DNA of 64,000 nucleotides from JAJRAN01 sp963827135 (GTDB lineage: Archaea; Thermoplasmatota; Thermoplasmata; Methanomassiliicoccales; UBA472): assembly GCA_963827135.1 (NCBI GenBank), contig CAWGZX010000004.1:1-64000 (forward strand), given 5' to 3'. The position numbers and the translations under genes are program-made. The notes under the pieces are model-generated. The model searched no databases and was not told the DNA's origin. It saw only the letters and a program-made list of their open reading frames with translations. Positions 42,366 to 51,409 of this stretch are shown one piece after another (position 1 is the first letter of the stretch; each line of letters opens with the position of its first letter).

Positions 42366-43031
42366 ATGAAGTTCGAGGAGTGGGAACCGATCTACCTCGA
42401 GATTCTGGAGGAGTTCGGATATTCCCGAGCAAAGGACGAGGAGGCGGCGCGCGTCCTCGATGAGCTCTGCCTTGGGAGAGAGATTTGCCTATCTAGCTGC
42501 CTTAGGGGAGTCGTCGGGAAGTCGGTGACGGTCTGCGGTAACGGTCCCAATCTTGAGGAACAGGTAGAGCGGCGATGGCTTAGAGGGACAGTGATGGCGG
42601 CAGACGGGGCGACCAGCGCTCTCCTGCGAAAGGGGATCGTCCCCGACATCATCCTGTCGGACCTGGATGGGGATATCGGAGACCTGCAGAGGGCTAACAG
42701 AATGGGAGCCATAATGGTCATCCATGCTCACGGCGACAACATCCCTTTATTGAGGGAAACCGTCCCAGGCTTCGAGGGAAAGGTCGCCCTCACCACGCAA
42801 TCACGCCGTTTCGGGAGGGTGCGTGACTATGGGGGGTTCACTGACGGGGATCGCGCCGTCGAGCTCGCGCGGCACTTCGGAGCTACTGACATTTTTTTAT
42901 TAGGGTTCGATTTTGAAAACCCCAGGAAGAAGGATAAGGGGGACGTTCAGCTGAAGCTGAGGAAGCTTCGATGGGCGCATCGGATAATTTTCGACCTTAA
43001 TCCTTCTCAGGTTCGCCTGTGTAAGCCTTGA
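42366..43031 (+). CDS. mptE: 6-hydroxymethyl-7,8-dihydropterin pyrophosphokinase, MptE type (DUF115)
   Basis: Archaeal enzyme that activates 6-hydroxymethyldihydropterin for methanopterin-type or folate-type pterin synthesis. The 221 residues include SVTVCGNGPNLEEQV, GTVMAADGATSALLRKGIVP, DIILSDLDGDIGDLQRANRM, VIHAHGDN and TTQSRRFGRVRDYGGFTDGD, then DIFLLGFDFENPRKK, in the order of the family. It is coupled to the DUF373 gene. Its last 35 bases overlap the convergent cutA gene. Confidence 0.88.
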   Translation: MKFEEWEPIYLEILEEFGYSRAKDEEAARVLDELCLGREICLSSCLRGVVGKSVTVCGNGPNLEEQVERRWLRGTVMAADGATSALLRKGIVPDIILSDLDGDIGDLQRANRMGAIMVIHAHGDNIPLLRETVPGFEGKVALTTQSRRFGRVRDYGGFTDGDRAVELARHFGATDIFLLGFDFENPRKKDKGDVQLKLRKLRWAHRIIFDLNPSQVRLCKP

Positions 43032-43320
43032 TCCAATCCAGATAAGGTTGCCACCCATCGGCGATGTCGTATTTGACGATGCAAGGCACATCATATGGAT
43101 GGAGCCTCGAGACCTCAGCTGCCACCTCATCGAACTCCGTTGCTCTGATCTTCAACACTATCGCGAACTCCGAAGCCTGCTCGACCTTCCCCTCCCAATG
43201 GTACATCGATCGGATCTGCCAATAGTTGGCGCAAGCGGCCAATCTGCGCTCGATGAGGTGCTTCGATATCCTTTCCGCGGCAGCTAGGTCGGGGGCAGTG
43301 ACCAACACAGATGCGAACAT
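42997..43320 (-). CDS. cutA: CutA family protein (divalent ion tolerance)
   Basis: A 107-residue trimeric small protein linked to copper tolerance in bacteria; its archaeal role is unclear. It shows SVLVTAPDLAAAERISKHLI, RRLAACANYWQIRSMYHWEG (family Cys and W-x-G turn) and LHPYDVPCIVKYDIADGWQP. Length is standard. It overlaps the end of mptE on the other strand. Confidence 0.93.
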   Translation of the reverse strand: MFASVLVTAPDLAAAERISKHLIERRLAACANYWQIRSMYHWEGKVEQASEFAIVLKIRATEFDEVAAEVSRLHPYDVPCIVKYDIADGWQPYLDWIKAYTGEPEKD

Positions 43321-43650
43321 GGGATAATCATTTGCGAGCCATGATTAATCGATTGCCATGGCGACGACCGACTGCACTTAGGAAGGAACGTTGCGAACAT
43401 AGGAACTTACTCAATTTGATTTGAGGAAAAAATACGTTCATATTTAGGGGTTTTCGCACTTCGAAATTCGTAAATTTTCATTTAAGGATCAACCATGTTG
43501 AATCACTTACTGGTATGGTAGGTGAACCTCTGAAAAACAGAAGAAATATTTTTATAGCGTAGACGTTAAATAATTTTTTATAGCGATATTTTTACTGTAA
43601 ATTTCCAGATCACCACAATACATTTTTTGTGGGGGATTGCAAGGAGGAAA
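43321..43650 (+). promoter_or_regulatory. Long AT-rich leader region of the peptide-binding protein gene, with hairpin at the ribosome-binding site
   Basis: The 333-base gap holds no gene. TATA-like boxes TTTTTATAGCG lie at about 43552-43562 and 43574-43584. CCACAA (43613-43618) pairs with TTGTGG (43627-43632) with an 8-base loop, 8 bases ahead of the strong AAGGAGG (43641-43647). The region from 43321 to about 43540 shows nothing I can name. Confidence 0.45.
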
Positions 43651-43654
43651 GTGA

Positions 43655-45565
43655 ATGGAAGGAAGTGCTAGCGCACCAAAAAGCGCCGGCAGCGGATCCA
43701 AGATGCTTGTGATAGCCATCGTGGTTATTTTGATCGTCGCTGCCGTAGCTGCTGCGGTGATTTTGATGATGGGAGGCGATGAGCCTGAGCCAGAACCAAC
43801 CAATCTATTGGAAAAGGGTTTCAAGGTCGAGCTCGTCTACAACGCCGGGAACACACCTAGGCAGATCGCGAGCGAGATTTTGAAATCGGGTCTAGAGAGC
43901 CTGAACCCAGGTAAGATCCAGGTCAAGGTGACGGAGCTGGAGTGGTCCAAGTACCAGGAAGTCTCAAGGGGAAGGGGGGTCTGTCTGTACATCATTGGAT
44001 GGGGTCCAGACTATCCGGACCCTGATAACTACATCAACCCCTTCTATCACACTGGCGGAAACATCGCTGCCAGGACATCATTCTCGAACACGACCATCGA
44101 TGCCATGATCGAGGACGCGGCCGCGAACCTGAACCCTGTGACCAGGGCCCAGACCTACGAGGAGATCATGGAGCTGTGCAACGAGAAGTTCCCGTACCTG
44201 TGGATGTCCCAGACCTTGTCATGGCGTCCGATGAGGGACTGGGTCCAGGGCTATTACTACAATCAGATGTACGCTGAACTCTACGTCTACCCAATAACTA
44301 AGGCCGAAGGCGCCCAGAACCCCAACAGCTTCATCCTGCAGACGATCGAGGGCAATCCGGATTACTTCGATCCTGCCAGGGACTATGAGCAAGCCGGAGG
44401 GGAGGTCCTACAGCATGTGTATGAGACCTTAACCTTTTACGACGACGAAACTAACAATGTCAAACCATGGCTGTGCACGGAGCTACCGACGGTCTTGAAC
44501 GGGCTAGTAAGCGCGGATGGTAAAACCTACACCTACAACCTCAGGACAGGAGTCCAGTTCCACGACGGCAGTATCATGACCTCAGCGGATGTGAAGTACA
44601 GCTTCGACCGCCTATTGGCCTTGAACTACGCCGATGGCCCGGCCTGGATGGTCGGCCAGTTGACCGTACCTGATTACTATGAATACGACGAAGCCACTTG
44701 GAACGAGACTACGGGCGCCATCGAAGGCGGCATACCATTGGATGTCATTGACCAGGCCATCTGGGCAGTTGATGAGGATACCATCCAAATGAACCTGACT
44801 CAGGTCTACCCCGCGTTCAACGATGTTCTATCCTTCCATGGCTCTAGCATCGTTTCCAAGAACGCGGTCGAGGTCGGTCTAGGGACCATCGATTACGCGG
44901 ACCTATTCTCGAAGGACGCCTACGACTTCTGGGACCAGCCCGAGAACATGTGCGGCACCGGCCCCTATAAGATGAAGGCGTTCTTCTCCCTCGACCGGAT
45001 CGAGATGGAGGCTTTCGCTGAGTACAGGCGCGGAGAGGCGGACTTAAAGAACTTCGTCATCCAGCAGATACCTACCGATGACGCCCGGATCAACAACCTG
45101 AGGGCAGGGACATGCGATTACGCACGTATTCCCACGCTGTTCAAGGCGGACATCGAGGGCCAACCGGGCATATACGTGTCGAAGAACAATCTGACCTTCG
45201 ACCTGCAGTACATGGGCTTCAACCAGAATTTCAACACCTCTGCGTTACCGACACCGGGCGCGACCGACGTCCCTGAGGACTTCTTCACGGACATCAGAAT
45301 CCGCCAGGCCATGACCCTTGTTTGGGACGCGCAGTCCTACATCACCAACGTGCTGAAGGGGCAAGGCATCGTTCCGAACTGCGCCATCCCGAAGGGAATG
45401 TTCGGATGGTCAGAGGATATTCCTAAACAGGAGTACAACCTGACCAAGGCGGCGGACCTCTTGGCTTCCATACCGATCGAGACCGAGTCCAATGTGGAAA
45501 CATCGGACTTTGTCGCGAAGACATTGGCATGGAACCCGTTCATGGCGAAGATGGAGGCTCTATAG
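43655..45565 (+). CDS. Peptide ABC transporter substrate-binding protein, membrane-anchored and circularly permuted (copy 1)
   Basis: A 636-residue solute-binding protein of the DppA/OppA (SBP_bac_5) family. An N-terminal anchor helix (residues 17-40) and acidic linker are followed at ~55-212 by what is normally the C-terminal lobe: FKVELVYNAGNTPRQIASEI, LEWSKYQEV, IIGWGPDYPDPDNYINPFYH. From ~222 the usual N-terminal start appears (SFILQTIEGNPDYFDPARDY), then KTYTYNLRTGVQFHDGSIMT, MCGTGPYKMKAF, and finally IRIRQAMTLVWDAQSYITNV and YNLTKAADLLAS, which normally leads into the C-terminal lobe. Each block occurs once, so the order is rotated. It should sit outside the membrane and feed peptides to the permease genes downstream. 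Confidence 0.9.
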   Translation: MEGSASAPKSAGSGSKMLVIAIVVILIVAAVAAAVILMMGGDEPEPEPTNLLEKGFKVELVYNAGNTPRQIASEILKSGLESLNPGKIQVKVTELEWSKYQEVSRGRGVCLYIIGWGPDYPDPDNYINPFYHTGGNIAARTSFSNTTIDAMIEDAAANLNPVTRAQTYEEIMELCNEKFPYLWMSQTLSWRPMRDWVQGYYYNQMYAELYVYPITKAEGAQNPNSFILQTIEGNPDYFDPARDYEQAGGEVLQHVYETLTFYDDETNNVKPWLCTELPTVLNGLVSADGKTYTYNLRTGVQFHDGSIMTSADVKYSFDRLLALNYADGPAWMVGQLTVPDYYEYDEATWNETTGAIEGGIPLDVIDQAIWAVDEDTIQMNLTQVYPAFNDVLSFHGSSIVSKNAVEVGLGTIDYADLFSKDAYDFWDQPENMCGTGPYKMKAFFSLDRIEMEAFAEYRRGEADLKNFVIQQIPTDDARINNLRAGTCDYARIPTLFKADIEGQPGIYVSKNNLTFDLQYMGFNQNFNTSALPTPGATDVPEDFFTDIRIRQAMTLVWDAQSYITNVLKGQGIVPNCAIPKGMFGWSEDIPKQEYNLTKAADLLASIPIETESNVETSDFVAKTLAWNPFMAKMEAL

Positions 45566-45589
45566 GATGCGCCAACGAAACCTTTTCCA

Positions 45590-45606
45590 ACCCTATCTTT
45601 TTTATA
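45590..45606 (+). terminator. T-rich terminator after the first binding protein
   Basis: ACCCTATCTTTTTTATA follows the stop by about 25 bases. A nearly identical stretch follows the second binding protein at 47751-47772, so both genes may end as separate short transcripts, keeping binding-protein mRNA more abundant than the permease mRNA. The site is inferred from the T-run. Confidence 0.45.
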
Positions 45607-45720
45607 GCGTAGCAAATATATATATTGCGATCAATGAAGGAGTGAAACCTGCAAGATAAACAATGGTGAACGAAATAAAAATGCCGATACTGGCTAAGTC
45701 AACATTCTTCTGAAAATAGA

Positions 45721-45800
45721 GATACATATTTATAGCTACAATTTGTTATCAAACTCCAAGTCTCCCGTCGTATTTTCGACTTGGGAGAAGGTAAGGAGGA
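45721..45800 (+). promoter_or_regulatory. Promoter and leader hairpin of the second binding protein
   Basis: CATATTTATAGC (about 45725-45736) is a TATA box. CCAAGTC (45756-45762) pairs with GACTTGG (45778-45784), and an inner CCCGTCG/CGAC pairing is possible, just ahead of GGTAAGGAGGAAAGTGAATG. The position matches the hairpin before the first gene although the stem sequence differs. Confidence 0.45.
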
Positions 45801-45806
45801 AAGTGA

Positions 45807-47726
45807 ATGGAAGGCAGTGCTAGCGCACCAAAAAGCGCCGGCGGCGGATCCAAGATGCTTGTGATAGCTATCGTGGTTATCCTAATCATCGCGGCCGTTG
45901 CGGCAGCTGTAATATTAATGATGGGAGGTGACGAGCCTGAGCCTGAGCCTGAGAACTTGTTGGAGCAAGGTTTCAAGGTCGAGCTCGTCTACAACTCCGG
46001 GAACACAGCAAGGCAGATTGCGAGCGAGCTCCTTAAATCTGGTCTGGAGAGCCTGAACCCAGGTAAGATCCAGGTCAAGGTGACGGAGCTGGAATGGTCC
46101 AAGTATCAGGAAGTTTCTAGGGCCAGGGGAGTTTGTCTCTACATTATTGGATGGGCTCCAGACTACCCAGATCCTGACAACTACATCCAGCCATTCTACC
46201 ACACTGGCGGTAACATCGCAGCCAGGACGGCATTCTCGAACGCCACTATTGATTCCTGGATCGACGCGGCCGCAAAGGACCTGAACCCCGTCACCAGGGC
46301 TCAGACATATGAGGAGATCATGGAAGCGGCCAACGATCAATACCCGTACCTGTGGATGTCACAGGGCTTGAACTGGCGCCCGATGAGGGACTGGGTCCAG
46401 GGCTTCTATTATAACCAGATGTACTCTGAATTGTACGTCTACCCAATCTCGAAGGCGGAGGGGGCCCAGAACCCGGACAGCTTCATCCTACAGACCATCG
46501 AGGGTAACCCTGACTACTTCGACCCTGCCAGGGACTATGAGACCGCAGGAGGAGAGGTCCTTCAGCACATATACGAGACCCTCACGTTCTATGACGATAA
46601 CACTGTGAACACGAAGCCTTGGCTTTGCACAGAGCTTCCCACGGTGCTAAACGGATTGGTAACTCCGGACGCCCTGAAGTACACCTACAACCTGAGGCCG
46701 GATGTGAAATTCCACGACGGGACGATAATGACCGCCGAGGATGTGAAGTACAGCTTTGACCGCCTCGTTGCCCTGAACTATGCCGATGGCCCAGCCTGGA
46801 TGGTCGCTCAAATGACTATTCCTGACTATTATGAGCTATACACTGAGGGTGTATTCAACGAGACCACTGGCTTCTTCGAGGAGGGAACTGGTATCCCACA
46901 GGAGGTTCTAGATCAGGCCTACTGGGCAGTCGACGCGGACACATTCCAGATGAACCTGACCTCGCCCTACCCTGCCTGGAATGATGTAATGGCCTTCAAC
47001 GGATGCAGCATCGTTTGCAAGAACGCGGTAGAGGTAGGCCTCGGTACCACCGACTACGCTGACCTGTTCTCGTCAGACGCCTACGACTTCTGGGACCAGC
47101 CCGAGAACATGTGCGGCACCGGCCCCTACAAGATGAAGGCGTTCTTCTCCCTCGACCGTATCGAGATGGAGCGCTTCGATGACTACAGGCGCGGACCAGC
47201 ACCCTTGAAGAACTTCGTCATCCAGCAGATACCGACCGATGACGCCAGAATCAACAACATCAAGTCAGGAGCCTGCGACTACGCGGTCATCCCGACCTTG
47301 TTCAAGGCGGACATCGAGGGACAGCCGGGCATCTCCGTGTCCAAGAACAACCTGACCTTCAACCTGCAATACATGGGATTCAACCAGAGGTTCAACACCT
47401 CTGCGTTGCCGACACCTGGAGCGACCGACGTCCCTGAGGACTTCTTCACCGACGTAAGGATCCGCCAGGCCATGACCCTTGTATGGGACGGACAGTCCTA
47501 CATCGATAACGTTCTGAAGGGACAGGGAATCGTTCCGAACTGCGCCATCCCGAAGGGCATGTTCGGTTGGACCGAGGATATTCCCAAGCAGGAGTTCAAC
47601 CTGACGAAGGCGGCGGACATCTTGGCTTCCATACCGATCGAGACCGAGTCCAATGTGGAAACATCGGACTTTGTCGCGAAGACATTGGCATGGAACCCGT
47701 TCATGGCGAAGCTCGAGCTGCTATAA
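45807..47726 (+). CDS. Peptide ABC transporter substrate-binding protein, membrane-anchored and circularly permuted (copy 2)
   Basis: A 639-residue tandem paralogue of the previous gene with the same rotated order: anchor, C-terminal lobe (FKVELVYNSGNTARQIASEL, IIGWAPDYPDPDNYIQPFYH), then the N-terminal region (SFILQTIEGNPDYFDPARDY, DALKYTYNLRPDVKFHDGTI) and the end VRIRQAMTLVWDGQSYIDNV, FNLTKAADILAS. Most differences are scattered, including a short insertion near ELYTEGVFNETTG, so peptide preference may differ. A 91-base stretch near the end (47621-47711) is identical to copy 1 (45460-45550), a sign of recent gene conversion. The same AAGGAGG ribosome-binding site precedes the ATG. Confidence 0.9.
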   Translation: MEGSASAPKSAGGGSKMLVIAIVVILIIAAVAAAVILMMGGDEPEPEPENLLEQGFKVELVYNSGNTARQIASELLKSGLESLNPGKIQVKVTELEWSKYQEVSRARGVCLYIIGWAPDYPDPDNYIQPFYHTGGNIAARTAFSNATIDSWIDAAAKDLNPVTRAQTYEEIMEAANDQYPYLWMSQGLNWRPMRDWVQGFYYNQMYSELYVYPISKAEGAQNPDSFILQTIEGNPDYFDPARDYETAGGEVLQHIYETLTFYDDNTVNTKPWLCTELPTVLNGLVTPDALKYTYNLRPDVKFHDGTIMTAEDVKYSFDRLVALNYADGPAWMVAQMTIPDYYELYTEGVFNETTGFFEEGTGIPQEVLDQAYWAVDADTFQMNLTSPYPAWNDVMAFNGCSIVCKNAVEVGLGTTDYADLFSSDAYDFWDQPENMCGTGPYKMKAFFSLDRIEMERFDDYRRGPAPLKNFVIQQIPTDDARINNIKSGACDYAVIPTLFKADIEGQPGISVSKNNLTFNLQYMGFNQRFNTSALPTPGATDVPEDFFTDVRIRQAMTLVWDGQSYIDNVLKGQGIVPNCAIPKGMFGWTEDIPKQEFNLTKAADILASIPIETESNVETSDFVAKTLAWNPFMAKLELL

Positions 47727-47750
47727 GCGCCATTAGGACGCCAACAAACC

Positions 47751-47772
47751 TTTTCAAACCTTATCTTTTTTA
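47751..47772 (+). terminator. T-rich terminator after the second binding protein
   Basis: TCAAACCTTATCTTTTTTATAG lies about 25 bases after the stop and mirrors the site after copy 1. The permease gene starts about 80 bases later with GGAGG at good spacing, so it may have its own promoter or depend on read-through. Confidence 0.45.
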
Positions 47773-47850
47773 TAGCTTATTGGTATTTGTCAGTAAATGA
47801 CGATAGAGTAGATATTGAGCCCGATGGCTAGCGAGTTGGAGGCGTAAACA

Positions 47851-48875
47851 ATGAAAATGTGGCGCTATGTGCAAAGAAGGCTTCTGCTCATCATTCCAGT
47901 GCTCATCGGTGTATCCCTCGTAGTTTTCATGCTGACCAGGTTGGCCGGAGATCCCGCGGCAGCCTATATCTCAGACAGGCATGCTGGCGATCCGGTTTAT
48001 TACGAACAGGTCGTCAAGAGGCTACACCTCGACGAGCCCTACTATGTCCAATATTGGTATTGGCTCGAAGCGCTTTTCCAAGGCGATTGGGGATATTCAA
48101 AAACGGCAACTATGGAAGTGTCGGAAGCCATACCTTATTTCTTTCCTGCTACTATCGAATTGGCCCTAGTTGCTATTTTAATGGCAATATTGATAGGGAT
48201 TCCTCTCGGAATGGCCTCGGCGGTGAGACGAAATAAGCCATACGATCATCCACGAGGGTCATCTCCTTAATAGGAGTTTCGATACCTATCTTCTGGCTTG
48301 GTCTAATCCTACTTAATATATTCTCATATCAGCTCAGTTGGTTCCCCAACGGTGACAGGTATGATCTTGGACTTCTCGTTAAACAATGAGGTCCCCGACA
48401 TCACCGGTCTCATCCTGGTCGACTCCCTGCTAACTGGAAATATTGAATTGTTTTTAACGGGGCCTGGCACCTTGTTCTTCCTGCGGTATGTCTGGCCTTC
48501 GGCTCGATCGCCATCATCATGAGGATCATGAGGAACAGTATGCTCGAGGTCCTCAACTTAGATTATATTAAGACTGCTCGTGCCAAAGGCGTCCCGGAGA
48601 AGGACGTCATCCACAAGCATGCGCGCAAGAACGCCATGATACCAACGACAACGGTCATCGGCCTTGCCTTCGGAGGTTTGCTGGCCGGAGCGGTGCTTAC
48701 CGAGTCCATATTCGCCTGGCCTGGCCTGGGTCGCTGGTCGGCAAAGGCAATGATAAACATCGATACCGCGGCGATAATGGGCTTTTGCCTACTGGTCGCG
48801 ATCATCTACCTAATCGTGAACCTGATAGTGGACCTGATGTACGCATGGATGGACCCTCGCGTCAGGCTGGGGTGA
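47851..48875 (+). pseudogene. Peptide ABC transporter permease, DppB-like, frameshifted three times
   Basis: First membrane permease of the peptide transporter. The intact first part reads WRYVQRRLLLIIPVLIGVSL, then FMLTRLAGDPAAAYISDRHA, as in DppB. The frame is lost near 48250 (after RRNKPYDH), near 48381 (in GLLVK) and near 48458 (in LFLTG). The other frames continue the family sequence: TRVISLIGVSIPIFWLGLIL, NEVPDITGLILVDSLLTGNI and WHLVLPAVCLAFGSIAIIMR. The last part (LDYIKTARAKGVPEKDVIHK) is the EAA loop that touches the ATPases. The sequence between shifts is undamaged, so sequence error is likelier than loss, since the other transporter genes are intact. Confidence 0.88.
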
Positions 48876-48879
48876 TATA

Positions 48880-49842
48880 TTGGCCACAGCGAACAAGCGA
48901 AGCAGCCAAAAAAACCCCTTGGACCGCTTGGTGAAGGGAATGACCCCGAGGATCAGGGAGTTCACCAGCGGTCTTCACCTTTTCACCAGCAACGTTACCG
49001 CCATGGCCGGTCTGATCATGGTACTCTTCATCTTCTTCCTGGCGATAACGGCGCCGCTCCTGATGCCCGCTGCCAAGCCAGCGGATCCCCTTTGGATCCC
49101 TAAGGACTTCATGGACCCAAAGCCGCCTCTGGCCGAAGGTCACCCCTTAGGCACGGGAGCATTAGGCAGCGATCTTCTATACGGAGTGGTATGGGGAGCG
49201 AGGACCACCGTCATCGTCTCCCTGATAGTGATTTTCTTCGCGGCGGTGATAGGAATCGCCGTAGGAGCCATCGCTGGTTATTTCGGCGGCAAGATAGACG
49301 AAGTAATAATGCGTATAACGGACGTTTTCCTCTCCCTTCCGGCATTGGTCCTCGCCATGGCAGTTACAGCGGTACTGGGCGGGTCACTTGAGATGATCAT
49401 GCTGGCTTTGATCATAGTGTGGTGGCCGCCTTATGCTAGATTGGTGAGGGCTCAGGTCCTCACCGTCAGAGAATCCACCTATGTGGAGGCGGCTCGGGCC
49501 GTTGGTGCCAGGAAGTCGCGCATACTGTTCCGCCACATAGTGCCCAACTCCCTTTCGCCGATGATAGTGGCCATCACCCTGGACATGGGCGCGGTAGTGC
49601 TCGTGACCGCAGCGTTAAGCTTCATCGGCTTCGGCGTCCAGACTGGCTATGCTGAATATGGGAAGATGGTTGCTGATGGTCAAGCTTGGATGTTCCGAAC
49701 AGTCGTATATGAAGGTACGACATATTACGGGGCTTGGTGGGCCGTCACGATACCTGGATTGATGATCCTGATCTATACCATGGGCTTCAGCCTGGTCGGC
49801 GATGCCTTACGAGATATCATGGATCCAAGGCTGAGAAGGTGA
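48880..49842 (+). CDS. Peptide ABC transporter permease, DppC-like
   Basis: Second membrane permease, 320 residues. An N-terminal helix (TAMAGLIMVLFIFFLAITAP) is followed by the outer segment with EGHPLGTGALGSDLLYGVVW (the usual HxLGTDxxGRD-type region of DppC), then five helices and the EAA loop YVEAARAVGARKSRILFRHI. The end DALRDIMDPRLRR is typical. It starts at TTG 48880 with GGTGAT five bases ahead; no ATG in frame fits the N-terminus. Confidence 0.93.
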   Translation: MATANKRSSQKNPLDRLVKGMTPRIREFTSGLHLFTSNVTAMAGLIMVLFIFFLAITAPLLMPAAKPADPLWIPKDFMDPKPPLAEGHPLGTGALGSDLLYGVVWGARTTVIVSLIVIFFAAVIGIAVGAIAGYFGGKIDEVIMRITDVFLSLPALVLAMAVTAVLGGSLEMIMLALIIVWWPPYARLVRAQVLTVRESTYVEAARAVGARKSRILFRHIVPNSLSPMIVAITLDMGAVVLVTAALSFIGFGVQTGYAEYGKMVADGQAWMFRTVVYEGTTYYGAWWAVTIPGLMILIYTMGFSLVGDALRDIMDPRLRR

Positions 49843-49846
49843 TCCC

Positions 49847-51409
49847 TTGAACTACATGAACACCGTAGTGCGCATCGAAGACCTTTATGTCAATTTCCAT
49901 ATGAGAGCCGGGGTGGTCAAAGCCCTGGACGGCGTGAGCTTCAGCATAATCAAGGGCGAGACCTTCGGCCTGGTGGGGGAGAGCGGTTGCGGGAAGAGCG
50001 TCACCGCCAACTGCATACTTCGCTTGATCGCCGAGCCCCCGGGCAAGGTGGAGAAAGGAGCGGTCATCATCGCGCCCTATGAGCACCTGGAGCAAAAACG
50101 CAAGGAGATAGAGGGCAAGGAGAATGCGCTGACCTCCAATGATCCCAATGTCCAGCTGAAGCCTGAGCAGATAAAGAAGCAACAAGAGGAGATAGCCAAC
50201 CTCAAGAGGGAGTACGAGAAGGAGAGCCAGGTGTTCGCCAAGCTCGACGAGCTGAGGGAGATGGAGAAGACCCTGGAACCGAAGAGTCCAGAGCTTGAGA
50301 GGGCGAGGAAGGAGTACAAGGAGGCGGCCAAGAACCTAGACATAATGCTCTGGGACAAGAAGAGGCTGCAATCCTTCCGTGGGCGGTCGGTCTCAATGAT
50401 CTTCCAGGAGCCGATGAGCGCGCTAAACCCCGTGTTCACCGCGGGCGAGCAGATCGCGGAGGTCTTCCTCATCCATAAGAGGCAGGAGATGGCCCAGTCC
50501 ATCCTGAGACAGATGGACAAGAGGTTCAAGAAGGAAGCGGACCCAGGCGCGGGCATCGGCACCTCAGATGGCAAGGGCAACTTCGTCTGCGCCTCCTGTG
50601 GCAATGCCAGCGACAAGCAGCAGGACGTGTGCCCGAACTGTGGCGCCACCGTCAAGACCGACTCCCTGCATGGCATAGGCGATACCAAGCTCAAGTACTA
50701 CCGGGGTTTCTACAAGCAAATGGCGGTGAACCCCAACACCAGGTTCCTACGGTGGACCAAGAAGATACCTATCATCCGCGGCTACGATAGGCTCGCCAAG
50801 AGGGAGGCGCTGAAGCGCTCGGGCATGATGCTCCGCCTCGTCCGCCTTCCGGACCCAGAGAACGTCCTATCATCCTACCCGCACGAGCTTTCGGGCGGAC
50901 AGCAGCAGCGCGTCATGATCGCCATGGCCCTGGCCTGCAAGCCCAGCCTGCTCATCGCCGATGAGCCCACGACCGCATTGGACGTGACCATCCAAGCCCA
51001 GATCCTCAAGCTAATGAAGGACCTGCAGCAGGAAACTGGGACGTCCATCCTCATGATCACCCACAACCTTGGCGTGGTGGCGGAGATCTGCGACCGGGTC
51101 GGCGTCATGTACGCGGGATACATCGCGGAGATCGGCTCGACCTTTGACATCTTCAAGAAGCCCCTGCATCCCTATACCCAGGGGCTGATGCGCATCATCC
51201 CCAGGGTCAATCAGGACATCCAGCGCCTGGACACCATCGAGGGCACCGTGCCCAACCTGATGAGACCCCCATCGGGATGCCGCTTCCATCCGCGCTGCCC
51301 TAGCGCCATGGAGGTCTGCAAGCAGGTGAAGCCGCCGAGCCTGGAGATGGAGCCGGGGCACTTCGTGACCTGCCATCTCTACTCCCGGGAGCAGGGGGTG
51401 GTACGATAG
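49847..51409 (+). CDS. Peptide ABC transporter ATPase, DppD-like, with coiled-coil and zinc-ribbon insertions
   Basis: ATPase of 520 residues; DppD is normally about 325. Walker A GESGCGKS is at residues ~44-51. The Q-loop (MIFQEPMSALNP) is not reached until ~184 because about 95 residues of charged coiled coil are inserted (EQIKKQQEEIANLKREYEKE). Between the Q-loop and the signature LSGGQQQR (~348) lies a second insertion with a zinc ribbon, CASCGN...CPNCGA (~248-266). Walker B LLIADE, the D-loop and H-loop (LMITHNLGVV) are normal, as is the C-terminal oligopeptide domain with CRFHPRCPSAMEVC. The TTG start has GGTGAT ahead, like dppC. Confidence 0.92.
   Translation: MNYMNTVVRIEDLYVNFHMRAGVVKALDGVSFSIIKGETFGLVGESGCGKSVTANCILRLIAEPPGKVEKGAVIIAPYEHLEQKRKEIEGKENALTSNDPNVQLKPEQIKKQQEEIANLKREYEKESQVFAKLDELREMEKTLEPKSPELERARKEYKEAAKNLDIMLWDKKRLQSFRGRSVSMIFQEPMSALNPVFTAGEQIAEVFLIHKRQEMAQSILRQMDKRFKKEADPGAGIGTSDGKGNFVCASCGNASDKQQDVCPNCGATVKTDSLHGIGDTKLKYYRGFYKQMAVNPNTRFLRWTKKIPIIRGYDRLAKREALKRSGMMLRLVRLPDPENVLSSYPHELSGGQQQRVMIAMALACKPSLLIADEPTTALDVTIQAQILKLMKDLQQETGTSILMITHNLGVVAEICDRVGVMYAGYIAEIGSTFDIFKKPLHPYTQGLMRIIPRVNQDIQRLDTIEGTVPNLMRPPSGCRFHPRCPSAMEVCKQVKPPSLEMEPGHFVTCHLYSREQGVVR

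Noticed and set aside
43655..47726. Binding proteins as fusions of two different partial proteins
   Set aside because: The two parts together make exactly one complete DppA-type sequence with no overlap, and both paralogues show the same order, so permutation is the simpler reading.
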